Below, piece after piece: positions 12,101 to 27,100 of a DNA stretch of 64,000 bases. The notes under the pieces were generated by a model. The model worked only from the letters and a program-made list of their open reading frames with translations. It was not told the origin of the DNA and searched no databases. A program made the translations under genes and the position numbers. The first letter of the stretch is position 1. Every line of letters starts with the position of its first letter. The DNA is from Atrichornis clamosus (lineage: Eukaryota; Chordata; Aves; Passeriformes; Menuridae). The stretch spans positions 1-64,000 of the forward strand of contig WBMZ01011776.1 in assembly GCA_013400975.1 (NCBI GenBank), given 5' to 3'.

Positions 12101-15100
12101 AAATGGTTTAATGTATTTGGATTCAGAAATGCTGCCCCTCCATAATTTCTCTCCTCGTTCCCCCTCCCTCCCTAAGAGGAGGCTCTTCAATAGAAATCAA
12201 CTGCAGTGAGGTGACAGGGAGAGAAACTCCTCCCCAAAAATCACATTATTGCAGAGAAAACCAGGGATTTTAGGATAGATGAACTTATATGGGAGAGAAG
12301 GGAAGCAGAGCAAGCCCATGAGGTTTGGTAGAGCAGTTTTCTGATGAGAGGTGGGGGGCAGCTCTGCCAGGGAAACCCCTTGAGATGCTGGCAGAGCAGC
12401 AGGGTTTTGTTCCCCTCAAATCCCACGTTTCCCTGAAGCACAGCAGGTCCCACAGCCACCTTTCTCCTCCCTGCCCAGACATTTTCCCACTGAAATCCAA
12501 ATTTTGCTCCTATTTTCCCACCTCATAAAGCCAACTTGAGATGTTTTTTTAGAGCACCAAAGGCACGAGTAAATAAGCTTAATACTACAAAACATTGAAT
12601 CAGGCAATCTAATGTCCTAATAAAGAGCCAGGTGCATTCAGCCAGGAGCATGAAACACGCCAGAAAATGCACGAGCAGAGGTAGCAACAGAGCCAGAATC
12701 AGCCCCCACAGGCTCTGCACCGTCTCAGAAAGGTGCCCTGAGCTGCACTCACATAAATCCAGGTGCAGAGGCCAAGGATTGATTCCTGAACCAAACAGGA
12801 ATCAATCCTCAGAGCAGCCCCATAGCAAGGCTGAAGCTACAGCTTTAACACTTTCCTGCTATTTTTTTAGAGGCCCAAGTTGTGCCTTTTCCGGCCCTAG
12901 AAGGAAGGAAGATAAAAACCCCATACAGACAGAGCAGAGCACTAATTGCAGATGCAGCCAGGCCATCAGGGTTCAGAGCTGGGCTAATTGCCACCATACG
13001 TTGAACACATGAGTCCTGATGCCTGGCATCCACTCCTTAGGAAAAAAAAAACCAACACATCAACTTATCCACACAAATGACAAGGGGATGATCCCTAATG
13101 GAAGAGTAAATGAGCAACAGGGAGAAGGAGAAGGATAGAAGAACATTTGCTCAGCTCTCACACCCTACAAAGTCAAAGCTGCTCCTGGAGAGGTCAGAGA
13201 TGGGGCTCACTCCCTATTTGTGGTGCCAGCTCATGAAAATAAATTTCTGGGAGAATCCCTCCTCCCAGACCTGCATGCCAGCACCTCCAAACAGGCTGAG
13301 GTAGCCAATCTGGCCCATTTATGGGTGGGCTGCCCCAACCCCAAGTTGCAGCCCATTGCTGCTGCTGGAGAGGGATTCTGGGGCTGACCCCAGGGACAGG
13401 GAGGGCAAATGGGGGCACAGCTGAAATTCTGCCACAGTCGTCCTTCAGCAAAAGCCTCCTTGCTGGGGTTTTAAAAATAGGAGTTAATTCCAGGAAGAAA
13501 TGTCTCCTGCTGCATGGGGCTTTAAGGGAAAGACAGGGAATGTTCTCCAGGGCTCATTGTGCCTGTACAACCTCTCTAGTGGCTTCCAGGTGCTGGTCAG
13601 GGGCCTGTGGTTTATAGCTGGACATTAGAGTTCATCTCTGCAAGGCTCTCAGAGCAGTTTTTGAGTGGCTGCCAGTGGTGAAGCTGCTGGAAGGAGCACG
13701 GGGCCATCACAGGGTGTCAGCCTCTGGCTTCACCCACGGGACCTGTCAGTGATGCCCCAGGGAGCCCCAAGGCTGTGCTCTGAGCTGTCACAGCCCTCAC
13801 AGTCCCCAGCAGTGTCACTGCCTTCCAGGAGTGTGCTGAAGGCTGGAGGTGCTGAGAGCCACAGCAGCCTCTGACAGGTTTCCAGCATGGACTGGGTCTC
13901 CTCCATGGCCCAGGAGCGTCTGCACTCCCATGGGAATGGCCTGGCCAGGGGAGTTACCAATGATAACTGAGATGGCAGCTGAGGCTGAGTAAACCCCATC
14001 AGACAGCAAATCTGAGCAGCTTTCTGCTTTTGGGGCTTGTGGGACTAAGGGAAGGATTATGGGTCTGCTGCAGGATTAAGCTGCTGGTGACCACACTGCA
14101 GCACTGAAGCTGATTCCATCTGCTGCTTAGGAAACAAGTCTTCCTAGGCAGGATGAGCAGCCTCCCTCCACAGCTCCCTTTGCTGCCCTAAAAGCCTCAA
14201 TAAAACCAGGCTTGTGTTGCTTTTAGGAAGCTTTTCCCTGTGTGCTGCTCAGGCAAAGGGCTCTTGCTTTGCTGGTGAGGGGTGGCTGATCCAAACCGCA
14301 GTGCCCCACTGCTGCTGATCCTTTCCCTGGTCTGTGAGACACAGCTGGGAAGTGGCCTGGCAGGAGGAGGCTGCAGAGCTTTGCACCTCGTTGAGGGCAC
14401 AGGCACAGTCGAGTGCAGGAAGCCTTCAGGGACAGTTTTGTTTTCACCCCACGCTGCTCTCTGTCTAATCCTACCACCATCAACTGCTCGAGACAAACCC
14501 AGTGCTGAGGGCAGATGATCCTGACCTGCCTGTGCCTTTCCAAGATTCTTTTGGTTTCAAAGGGCAATTTCCCAGCATCGCTGCGACAGAATCAGAACAG
14601 CCACAAGACTCCAGCAAGACAGGCAGAAACCTCCGGTTATGCAATTCCCTCATTTAGCCACACTGTAATCCCAAATTTTATGGTAGTCCCAAGAGCTTCT
14701 TCCTGCAAAAATTTGATTGCATTCTGCAGCCAAGATCCTTCTTACTGGCAGCAGCCTGATGGCATTACAGAGATGGCCTCAGCTTTTGGTCAGTTAAGCA
14801 GTAGAGCAAAATGCAGGAGACACTGTGATTTTTGAAGTAGCCTGTTCTTCAGGCACTGATCATCCAGTAAGAACACATAAGGAGGGAGAATTGTTCATTT
14901 TCAGATCAGTGTGAACCTTTTAAATGCATCAAGTCCCAAGGGCTGAAGTTCAACCTCGATTAAAATGGCTCATGCCGTTCCTAGGGGAGAGCTGCAGGAC
15001 AGGTGGGAGGTTTGCCCAGCCTTGGGATGCAGGTACATGCTGGGGGCAGCACAGCAGGTCCCTGTCCGGGAGGCTGTCCCAGTCTGTGTCAGTGTTATTT

Positions 15101-18100
15101 AGGAAGGCAGCGTGTGGTCCTCCCCCTCACTGTGCCTCCCATCCCACCCTGCATCTCAGCCCACCTTTGGGATCGATGGTGCCCTGTTTTTCCCAGCTTG
15201 TGCAGGCTCTGAATGGCAAACAGCACCGTCATCCACATCCTATTGATTCCTCAGACTCCCATCGATCAGCCTGGTGACATATAGGTAATGTGTAATTAGT
15301 AACTTAGATAAAATCAGCACCAGGAGGGAGTACAACCAAGCTGCCTGGGTACTCCGACCTTTGCTGGGGTGTCCATGGAGCAGCAAATAGAGGGGTCGTG
15401 CCTGCCTGGTAATTGCTGACTGCCATTAAGACACTGAAACTCTCCCCTTCCCTGCAGCTGTCACTCCCACGCAGTTGTCTGCAGGGTCTTGGATCCCTCC
15501 CATCCTGCCCCTCGCCAAGAAATCCTGATTGAAATAATGGCATGAGGAAGGCACTCTGCCAAGTATCCTTTCCAATGCACTGAAGGATTTGTGGCACCAG
15601 CAGCTGTTGGGAATGCTGTCCAAGGATGTTGCAGGGGCCACAGACAGTGGGGACATGCCCACTGTGTCACAGCACCACCCCTGCAGCCCCGCTTTGAGGG
15701 GACATAACTGGAGCAACAACTCCCCAAGGCAGGGGACAGTTTGGGGTTGGGAGGCCAGCGCTGAAACCGACACTAAAAACGTTCAGGAATGGCCAAGGAG
15801 ATGAGGGTCAGAGCTGTTCCCAGATCACTGTTCCCAGCTTTCCCACCCTCTCCCACACAGCCAGGCACAGGGGCAGACCCACAGCCCATTTCCTGATGGT
15901 GTTTTTGTGGCTGCAGCAGCCTGGGAGCCCCATCCTGTTGACGCCAAGGGTTGTGTTGTTTGTCAGAAGACATCCTTGGGATTGGGAAGAGGAACTTGGC
16001 AGTGGAGACAGGGGGGAAGCAGCGCTCTGTCCAGGCATTGACTTGATTTAAACTCACCCAAAGCTTCCCCCATCCCTGTTTAAAAATAGCATCTTGGCTT
16101 TTATTGCAGAGCCCACGTGGTCCCTCTCCTTGTGGCAGCAGCATCTTGAAAAACATGCTCAGTCCTGATGCAGTGACATTGCTGGGTGTGTACAATCAGC
16201 AGAGCAGTGCTAAAAAAATGTTGCCATAAAGTTATTTCCAACCATTTAGGAAAGGTCCCTCAAAACTACAAGATTTGGCTATGCAAGAGAAGCTCCAAAA
16301 ATAAGCAAAGTACAGTTTGCATGAAAGGTGCCTGGGCATGAAAGTAAAACACAGCAGCATAAAACCTGAGCCTGGAGATAGGTCCAGTTCTTGAGTCACA
16401 AGGGTAGCTCTTCTGTTTACCCCTTGTCCTCCTCTGGAAATAGCAATGCTCCCATCACAGCTGGGAGTAACTGCATGATCCTCACTGCTCAGGTCCTCAC
16501 GGCCATCCTCACCCTCTCCCCTCCACATTTCACATCGTGTCCTTGCAACAGAGACAGCAACTCACACCATTGGAAGCCCTGGTTCCTCTCCTGGTGCAAG
16601 GCTTTTTCCCCCTGCTTTCTTTAATTACATTAGCAAAGTCAAAAAACTGCCTTTGGCACGTTATTATTCAGTCAGTGAACTCTCACTAATTCCTGACACA
16701 ACTAATAAATATCTGAGGGTAGGAGCCTGCTGCCAGGGAGCTGGAGAGGGGCTGGCAGCCCAGCCTGAGAGGTGTTTCCCTCCAGCACCAGTACTGCTCA
16801 TGCCTGACTTACCTGTGCTCTCATTTGTTTCACTTGCACTGATGCAAGTCCTCTTCTGCTGTGTTTTTTGCCAGTTTCCTCCAGAATTCAGCTCAGTAAA
16901 AGCCACAACCATCCTGGGCCTTGAACCAGTGTGTCCTGGAGCAGGGACTGCTCTGAACCCTGCACAGATGGGTGTTGTTATTCCATCAGTCTTTGTGTCT
17001 TTCAGAATTTGATGAACTACTATGTTAGAACCAACAATTGACTTTTTTTCCATATACCTTCCAGCTGGGAGGTGTTGCCTGGGAGGATGTTGCAAGGGAG
17101 GAAAATGAACTTGTCAGATGGATGGGCATGAAAGTGGAACCACAAACATCAACTCAACTTCAGCCTTTCAGGAAATTTTTACTTCTGCTGAAATAGTAAT
17201 TTCTCTGTGCTCACTTCAGTGCATATATTCGAGTGACAGATCATCTTGGTTTGAGAACAATTTCATTATTTTACTTGCAAAACCTAAAATCTTCATCAAA
17301 GAGCCAGACCATTAAACACAGCAGCAAAAGGGAGAGGGGCTGGCAGCTCTCCTCACCTCTCTCTGCCACAGGTTAAGTGCAGATCAGCCTTCCCCAGGGC
17401 TTAAGCTCATTTCATAGAACGTGCAGAGCTGCTGAAGGAGAAGGGGCCAGATTCTGGCTGTGCTGTACAGCAGCTGAGCCCAGCTCCACCCTGACTACAG
17501 AAGACAGGGATTCATTTCCATCTGACATTTGGACAGTTTTCTTTCCTCTGCTTAGTTCTCAAACCATGCTTTGATTTTCTCCAGGTCAGTTTTGCCATTT
17601 GGCACAAACCTGCTGACTTGGTGCCTTTGCCCTCCCTTCAGGTGGGGACTCAGCAGCAGCAGCGTGCCTGGGCTAATGCCAGGAGCAGAGTATTTCTCTG
17701 TAGCCTCATTTAGAGAATAAACCAGCCATGGCCTTTCTTGGAGAGGGGCAATACATTTCCAGTGGCATCAGTGACAGAAGCAATATCCTTTCATTGCTAT
17801 CATCAGAAAAGAGCAGCTTTATACTGCAAGAAAGAACTATTTCACTTGTACAAAACGTATTTTTTATTCCCTTAAACCTGGGGAAATCCTTGTCATATTA
17901 ATATGTGGCTGAATTGCTTCTCTTTCAACAGTTCTCCTAGGGATTTGAGCTTAGACCAGTTATTGCACTTGGATGCAGTAACAGTCCATAAAAAGTATAT
18001 TCTGTAAATAATAACAGTGCTTTGTAATAAATGGAAACTACAAATAACAAGTGCCACTGGGACTCCAGTGCTGCTTCTCCCTAGGAAATACAAGCCCCAG

Positions 18101-21100
18101 GGAGCCCAGCACTGTGCCAGAGCCACGTGTTTCAGATGGGAAAATCCATACTTCATTTGATTCCCTCTGCCTGTGACTCTCTGTTCAGTTTACAGGCAGT
18201 TGTTCCTTCTACAATACAGGACACTTACTTGCATTCTAACATTTTCAAGGCACAAGGGTGGAGCTCAGGGGTGCTACCAGAAGGCTCCTCAAACCATATC
18301 TTTCCAAGCAGGCTCCCTCGTGAATTTTTGGTGAGGAATGGCTTTGATAATGCCTTAATCAAACTTGTTGATTGTTGCAGGAGAGAAGCACTGCAGGAGA
18401 GGGTCCCCCTTGCCTTGCAAGTTCAGGTTGCATAATAAACCAGATCCTGCAAAGCTTGAGAGCATTTATCATTTAATAGCTGTCATTAGTGGCTGCCCAG
18501 CCTGCTTGCTGCATGCCCACAGTGCTGAGCAGAATCACGCTTCCTTATCTCCTTGCTATGTAATTATGTGTTTGGTTGATGTTTCTTTTCACAAACAGTT
18601 CGACTTTTCCCTTTCCCCCTCCTTGCTTGGCTCATGCTTGTTGGCTGTTTCTGGGAAGATGGAGACAGACACCTGCAAACTCCCTCCAGGGCCACATGAA
18701 CATCCTCCCTTGCTGTGGGGAGGGAGCTCGTAGCTGAATTTCATGCATCCTGAAGCAATTGTGTAGACACCGCATCATCTTTATTGACTCATCCATCTGG
18801 ACTGAGTGTAGGGTGTAATGCTGAGAAAAAACCCTCCCTGTCCTCTTGGATGCTGACAGGGAGCTCGGGACTGTCAGGAGCAGTTTGCAGTTCAGTCTGC
18901 TCAAGGATGCATTTCACGGGGCTTTGGTCAACCCCAGTGCCCAACCCCTCTCTCTGTCAATGCTGGAAGTTCTTGGCCTGTTGCTAATACCAATATTAGC
19001 AGTGTAGAGCAGTCTCTGGCCTTGGTGGGAGACATAAATGTTTACTGGGCTGTAATTTAAAGGATCCTGGCTGTAGTTCAAAAGGCATCTGAACATGGGG
19101 ACAAGGACTTGTCAGGACACAGAGTAGGGCATAGAGAAGCCACCAGCTCATCACCTGTCTGCCAGACCAACATGCTGCCCCAAAACCTGAAGGCTGGTAT
19201 CAATTTAGGGTGAAGCAGTGAGCCCCTCAATGCCTCAAATCTGTTTTGCTGAGATTAGATGAAGCTCATGCTATCTGTAGATCCACCTTGGAAGTGATTA
19301 CAGGGCCTTGCTGTTGCTGTACAATGGAGATGTGTTGGCCCAGCCTTGGTGAACACGGTGATAAATCTGGATGGCAGCTGCTCACTGTCCTTTGTGTCAC
19401 AAGTTGCCCAGAAAGTTAAAAAAGCTGTGTCCGTGCACCAGCCAGGCTGGCTTGAGGAGCAGGGATGCACAAAGAGGATTTCCCTGACAAAGGAGCTATG
19501 AAGGTCTGACAAATGGGTCTTTCCAACACCTACAGCCCCAGCTGACTGTGGGGTCTGAGCTGCCTGGGTCAGACCCCTTGGAGGGACATGGGCCTTTCAG
19601 TCCTGCTTTGCTTGCTCTGGTGAGCCTTTGGCTTCCGTCTCATGGACAACAGGGAGGTGGTGGGAGCAGAGACAGGAGCAGTGGCTCTGGGCCAGATCCA
19701 CTTCCTTTCTGCACAGTCTGACAATGCAGGGAGTCTGGCAGAGGTCTCCATCCTCCTGTGGGCACGTAGCACAGCTCCCAGGCGAGCGCTGCTTCGGAAA
19801 TGCTTTGCTCTGCCTTCCTGTCTGAGCCTGTGCTCAGTTGTGTCCCTTTGCTGGTAAGGAACAGATCTGCTCAGAGGAGAAATTTACCCCGCACTGAGTG
19901 TAAACACAGATGGAAATGTGGTGAAGCCCTTTTCAAAGTCAAGGGAATAAATCTGTTTAAAAGACTGAACATCTGGGGCAGTGAAAGAGCAGGTGGAGCA
20001 TTAACCCCAGGAAGGGCAGTGGTGCTAAGGGAGAGGGCACAAACTGCACAACAGGGGAAGTGTCTAAGTGGAGAAATTACCCCAAGGCTCCAGAAAGGAG
20101 AAAAGCCTCCTTTTGGGATCTTTTTTAAGATTCTCTTTTTTTTCTGAGCCTTATGAGTTGCATCCCAGGCACTCTGGATGGAGCAAGCAAGTAGGCTTTA
20201 CCCCTGGACTAATCTCATCTGACCTCTCCAAGGCAGCATGTGAGAGGTGCAGCCCAGTGTGTCCTTCAGCTGCTGGGAGGGATAAGCAGGATTTTGCTCC
20301 CTGGTTAGGCAGCTGTTGCTGCACTGCAGAAGCTCTGGAAGGGCAAACCTGGCATGTTCACAGCACTGGGAATCAGCTTAATGCTGATGGTTTGGTCAGC
20401 TCTTCTGGTCCAAGCCAGTGCATTTTCTATGTTCTACAGTAACAGCACTCCTGAACAAAGGCCTTGGTCCTGCACGGCTTGAGTCACTTGCCTAACCAAA
20501 AAGCTAAAAACACGGATAAGCCTTGGATGGCTGCAGAAATGTTAAATTGTGTTTTCCTCCCAGCCGTAACCTTAGCAGAAGCACAGCTCTGGCTGCTAAG
20601 GCCCATAAAATGAACAGCCCCTGTTGCTCCTGATAGGGGTATAAAATTATAATTACCTGAAGAGTGACTTACGATTCAGTGAAACAAGGATCTTCTCCTT
20701 TTTGATTGAATTACTCAGTGGTTATTCCTAGAAGACTGGAAGCAGATGGCGAGCTCTGGCCAGGCGTTTAACAGCCTGACTTATGGCATGGAGAGGATGG
20801 AGCTGAGCAAGGCTACAACCTGCTGCTCCTGCCTTTCTGCTTGCTTTGGGTCACCATCGTGGTGTATTCCCTGGGAAACAACAGGATGGAAGATGGGGCA
20901 GGATGTTTTGCAGCGGTGGATGGAGATGTGGAGCAGTAGCAGAGGGCTTGTTTTGCAGCTCAGGTGGCAGCAAAGAAAGGCAAAAATGCAAACGCAGTGC
21001 TGCTTTGACCCAGGTATGCACATCTTGACAGCAATCCCAGTGTGTTGTGCCAGGATCCTGTGGACCTGGAAGGTGACAACTGCCCTCCTGTCATGCAGGA

Positions 21101-24100
21101 AAGCTCCCCATCCCTCCAGGCCCAGCAGGAGGGTGGATGAAGACAGACAGTCCCCTGGGTGGGGTGGAACAAACACAGCTGTATAATTTCTGCCTCACTG
21201 CTCCTCCTGCCCCCATATATCTTGAGCACATCAATAAAATCAAGCAGACTATTAGCAGCACGCCGTGTTATCAGCCGTGGATGCGTGTGCAGGGCACCAG
21301 GCAGCCATGCAACCTGCATTTTATGAAGTGCTGCTCCTACCACTGCTGGGGCTGCAGTGATTATCACATCCCCTCACAGCTGGGCCACACCACAGCTTTT
21401 ATGAGCTACCCTACATCAAAGGGCCTTTCTCTTTAAAGATAAATTAACAATTCTCTCCCTTTCTTTTTATTTAATGGCATAACAGCCAGCTGATTACTAG
21501 GTGAGACACAAATCTTGTTGCCGAGCTGTGCTTACTGCATTGTCTATTTGATTATTTTTATTGAATAAGCAAATGTTCTCTTGGAGCTCTGAAGTCCTTA
21601 CGAGGGAGGCTCATTTTCTGCTACCGTGATCTCTTTGTCATGGGTGGGTGATGTATGAAAAGGAATTGCAAATAGCTGTTTACAGCAAGCAAAGTCACGG
21701 AACAGCCCACTTCAATTTCTGCTATCTGTCGGAGGCTGTTGTTGGTGATGGTCAAAATTAATTAAGCAGGAAGGAAGAGAGCAGGGAGGCAGTATGCATC
21801 CAGTTCTGACATTGAAATATTAATGGTGAGCTAATCAAGAAAGAGTATCTATGAATATCTAATCAGCTCACAGTTTGCAGTTTTACTGATGTAGTGAACT
21901 TCTGGGCAGCAGCCCTTTACAGGAGGTGTTGGGAGGGGAGGTGGGCTGGCTGCTCCTGATTGCTCTATCAGGGAATAAACAAAGAGCTCCTGCCTGTGAC
22001 AGGGGCTGAGGGACATTTTCCTTTCACAGCCCACATCCCTGCTGCCACTGGATGCTGCTGTATTCTTCCTGCTGTCACCTACAGCAGCCAGGTCAGAGTG
22101 TCCAGCCCATGTCATTCCCAGTGCTACATTCATTCCTCCCCAGTGCCAGAGGGCATGTGGAGGGCTCAGCTCCTCCAGGACTGAGCTGCAGCATCTGTCC
22201 ACATCCAGGTCTTGGGAAAAAGCTCAAAACACTGTACCTTGAACACACAACTTCGCCCTCTCACTTGGTACAGGAACCCAACGGGAGGCAGCAGCTATGT
22301 TCCTGTCTCTCCTGCCAGTGTGTCACTGGTGTTTCCAAGTCGAGTTTCCAAGCTTTTTAGGGGGAAACAGAGGGTCATGGTTGTGCCGCAGGGCCAGGGT
22401 GCACTGCAGACCCCCCATATCACAGTGGGGGCTCAGGTGCTTTCTCTGACCCACCACACAAGCAGGGAAAAACAGGAGGAAACAATCCCATGGCAAAGCT
22501 GGGCCGATTCTAATCAAAGACACAAAAGTAAACATCGACTTTGGGTGCCAGGAGTTGTCAAGCATCATTTCTTTCTTCAATATCAGTGTAATGAGGGCTG
22601 TGGCTTTGGAGATTTCTATTGCTGTGTTTCTGCAAACAGTTCCCTCCTCTAACCTCTTGGAAATTGGATTTTGTGGGGCTGAGCAGTTTGTGTGCAGCAG
22701 ATAGCAGCAGGGCTGATAAGCAGAAACCTGTTTACACACTCACTCTCATCTAATACTACAACTGGGCAGGGGGCTGCCTGGATTATTTTTTAATTTTTTT
22801 TTTTTTTAAGCACTGTCAGATGGAATCCTTGTGGCTGAATGTTTTGCTGCTTAACAGGGAGAAATCTGAACCGGGCAGTTTTAACGGGTAACAAACAAAC
22901 ATGAAAATAACTTAATGTGAAGCAAAAAGATAAAGGTAATAAGTAAATATTAAGACTAAGGAAGAATCAAGTGGTGATTAGGAGGGAATAGCAAACCTAT
23001 GCTCTCCTGAGGGAGGTGGTATTTCACGTGTTGCCAAGGGAGGAGGAACTGGACACAACTCCAAATGCAGAAAGGAGAGAGTCCTGGCACGTCACTCTGA
23101 CAGCCACAGGAACTTTCTGGGAAAGGAAAAGGAAAGCAAATGGTATCAGTTAAGAATAGTGGAAGTTATCAGGGATGTCCAGGGAGGTGGTGGAGCCCAG
23201 TGGCTGCATCCATTGTCTGTGGGAGGAAGAACCCCCCGCTGCAGGTGTGTGAGCACCGCAATGCCCAGCGCCAGTTCCTGGGGCTGGCGGTGGAGCGAGC
23301 AGCAGGATTTCTCCAGGAGGAGCACTCTGCAACGTGCTTCTCTCTCCTGCTCCAATATAACCCAAATCTGTCAGCCTTTAGGGCTTGCTGAGAAGGTCAT
23401 CTGTGAGCATGGCTAATTATTTCAAGCAAAGCAGCAGGCTAATGACACTAACCTGCTCCCGGGAACTGAGCTCTGCCCTGTGCCTTGGCTCTGTAGCTGC
23501 ACACAAGCTGCAGGGAATTAGGGATGCATGGGAGTGTAGGTTAAGCTCGTGGATATAAACAGATCCCACTGGCTTGTACCTTGAGCACAGAGAGGGAAAT
23601 TCACATTTTTCATAGCGGATTCATTCAGTTGTCATGAAAACGCTGTTCAAGCCAAAAGGCAGAATCTCTTCTTTCTGCCATTTAATTTTCTTTAATCTGC
23701 TCTTGACATTTATTGAAAGAAGTATTTTACCCACATCAAAGCCAAAGATTTCAAAACATCACGTGGCAAAAAACTTAAGGTCAGTCCAAGCGAAGATATG
23801 GTGGCTAGCATGAGATGAAAGACTCTGGTTTGCACAAGGAAGGTCTGTGAGAGACAAGAGGTCACAGCTGATCTGTGCTCCCAAGGCACTGCACTTGCAC
23901 CTCTGGCAGTAGCTGTTGTGTGTTTGACACCTTCAGCAATGTAAGCAAGGTTGTCGTTAATATGAAGGGGTTCAAAAGTAAAAGATGTCTTGATAACAAG
24001 ACTTTTCAGAAGCCTCTTCACATGGGTGAAGTGTTTCCCATGGCTCTGCCCAGTGTTGGCCCAACCCTCTTTGCCTCGGGCACTGCTCACACGCAGAGCT

Positions 24101-27100
24101 GAGCCCTCCTTTGCCTTCACTCTCCAGAAGGGAGTGGTGCTGCTTCTCACATGATTAAATAAGCCAAAACACTTGACAAACGGAACAAACTGCTGGAAAT
24201 GCATCCAATAGAGCGGCCAGTCCTGCAAGATGCCTCTGGATGCGTTGAGCATCCAAAATGCCAAAACTGAAGAAAGAGAAATGTAAAAGAACCTCAGAAA
24301 ACTTCTGCATTTAGTTCATTTTACATGGATAGAAGTAACAAGCTGACACAGGTTAATTTATAGGTCGGTTGTATGCCGATTGCAAAGTACACATTTCCAG
24401 TCAGCCACCATGAGTAAATCACTTTCCCGCCAGTTCTCTTGGCATATAAAAGAAATTTCTCTCTTCCCGACATTTAAAAAAAATCCTAATATGTTATACA
24501 CTCCATGACTTTATAGCATCTTTAATATTTAAAAAGCTAGAATCTATAACCTCAACCTTTAACAAATGTACAGTAACGTGATAACAAATTTGCCTCGAAC
24601 AGCTGCTATCTTGGTACCAACTGGCACGAGGAGGAGGGAGGTAATTGGCTTGTTTTCAGATAATTACCATAATTGTAGTGACACCATTTGGATCACATCT
24701 AACTGCGTTCCTGCTGCAAGTTGGATAATTTAATAATTGGCAGAATTTAGACTGACAGTAAAGGTAAAGTCAGCATATGGTGGGGAGATCAGCAGGCACC
24801 TCCCTGTGCGGCTGGTACAGGCTCTGCTGCTCTTGCTGTGAAGTTTAGCAAAATCTTTAGATTTTGCTGCTTTTCTTGAGCTCTGCGACTGGGTCACATC
24901 TTTGCTCCTTTTCTGTTGCTTGACCTGATGAGAACACGTTTTGCACCTCTTGAACCTTTTGATTTGATATAAATCCATTCGGCGCAGTCCTGCCCAAATT
25001 ACTACTTCCTTTGTGCACCGAGTATTTTTAGCTGTCCTAGTTCTGCTGGGGGCTCGTCAGAGCTCTGCACTGAAAGGGGATTAAACCACAGTCAGGTGCT
25101 TCCAGGCAGCAGCCAAATGCCTTTCCCAGAGGTTGAACCCAGATCCCCTGGAGCAGGGCTCATTCCCCTGGCTGAGCCCTGCCGAGCTGCAGGGGAGGTG
25201 GGGAGTGGAGTGTTGTGCTTGGCACGATGCACTGGGGGGAACTTGTTCCTTTTATGCCTCCCTGTCCTTGCTGCTTGTGGCCAGCGTGAAGGGGACTCAG
25301 CATCTCCTGTGCCTCCAGTCCTGAGAGCTGCCCAGACAGAGCCCCAGGAGCAGGGGGCTGCAAGGTAAGGCCAGGAGGTGGCTGAGGCTACTGGGGAAAG
25401 ACAAGGAGGTTTCTCAGATCAGTTGGGCACTTTTGCCAAGAGTTGCAAAATGGAGCAGAGCACTGAGCTACTGCCCTGGAGGGTTGGTAGCAGTGCTGAG
25501 AGCTCTCCTGCAGTGCCTGTCTGTGGCCTGCCCTGCCTTTTTCTGCAATGCAGAGGTGAAGACAGCTGACAACAACACTACCAGTGCCCAAGGAGAGGGG
25601 GCTGCTGGAGCTTTTCCAGTCCCCAAATGAGAGATACTCTTTATTCTGCTTCTGTGGCTCTTCTGCTTTCCCTGGGCTGAACCCAGACACCTCTGTTAGG
25701 TGAGAGAGGGGACAAGAAGGCTGTGCCAGACTAATGCCCACTGGGATGAAGCAGAGTGCCTCCCACCCATTCCAGTTATGGGCAGAGCTGTGCTGTGCCA
25801 TGATTTGGGCTGGACTAGGCCCTCCAGCCCATGTGTATCTTCCATGGCTCCCAATGGGTGAGGGGACTGGTGATACACCATTAGCTGTCCCTGGGGGATT
25901 CACCACATGCTGGAGAGAACTTTGGCACAGAGCAGGGCAAAGACTCATATCTAATGGACCTGTCTGCCAAGATGAGGTTGACAGCTCCATCCCAGACTGG
26001 GCACACGCAACCCTGGCACAGGAGGGAGGGAAGGCGGATGACTAAAAAGCAAATCCCAGCCTCTGTGAGGGTTTTCTCCAGTGTAGCAATGGGAAGGAGT
26101 GGGAGTGTGTGCTGCAGCAGGTTTGTGATGCCCGGGAGCAGCCGCTGATCCCCACACATCCCATCTCCCTGCCCCACACACACAAACTGCAGGGTATCTG
26201 TTTCTTTGCAGCATTCCCTCCTCCTCTGTGATTTATTGCTGCCAGGAGGCTGTGCATGTGGAGGTGGCATAAATCTCACCCAGAAGAGAGAGAAGGAGGA
26301 AATTTGCATTTGCTTCCTCACTGGCATATTGAATGCAGCTCTCCAGTTCACTGCTGACACCCTGAGCAGGTCCCAGGCAGAAGGCTGAGGCACTTCCCTC
26401 AATATAAAACAGGGCCAGCACTGGGGCTCCCTTCCCTGCTGGAGGAGACTCCCACAGCCAGCAAGAAGCAGTTCCCCCACTCAGGCCAATTATCCCCAGA
26501 TTAATTTCAATCCACTCCTATTTATATTTTGTGGTATCAGCCTACATAGTTCTGTAGTATTTGCAGGCTTCAAGCATTGACTGTTCTCCCCTCTGCTGAT
26601 CTGCCAACAGCCACAAACCCTCTCCTCATTCACCTTCCAATCCTCCAAGTCATTTCTGTGTCTCACCCACCTCCCTCCAAGTTGCCTCCACCTTCCTCCT
26701 GTTCCATGGCTCCAAAGCACTCCCTGGGCTGCCAGTCACTGTGCCGGAGTTAAAATTCCCCAAGCTGCTACTGGAGGCTGCAGAAAGCGATTAGGGAGAT
26801 TACAGTCAGACCATGGTCATGCTGCTGCAAGGGGTCTGGATGTCCTGTCACAAGCTGCCAGCTTGGACTAAGAGGCTTTCAAATAACAGAGAATAAGCAA
26901 ACAGAAAAGCCTGGCAATTGTTGTCTCCAAGTTTGCATTTTGACTGGAAGTCCACCAGTGTTCTCCTATGTCAACAGTAAACTGGATACAGGGCAAAGCA
27001 AGAAATGCAAAAGAGCAAGGAGGCAGCAAGGTGGATATAACACATTAATCAGAGGGAAAAGTTGGAGGCAGTCTGCAAACCTCTGCTCCTGCAGGGGCTG

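Noticed and set aside
25388..25990. 200-codon minus-strand open frame, the longest-looking one in the big intron
   Set aside because: Low-complexity Ser/Pro/Gln mixture without recognisable motifs; length is within chance expectation for the window.
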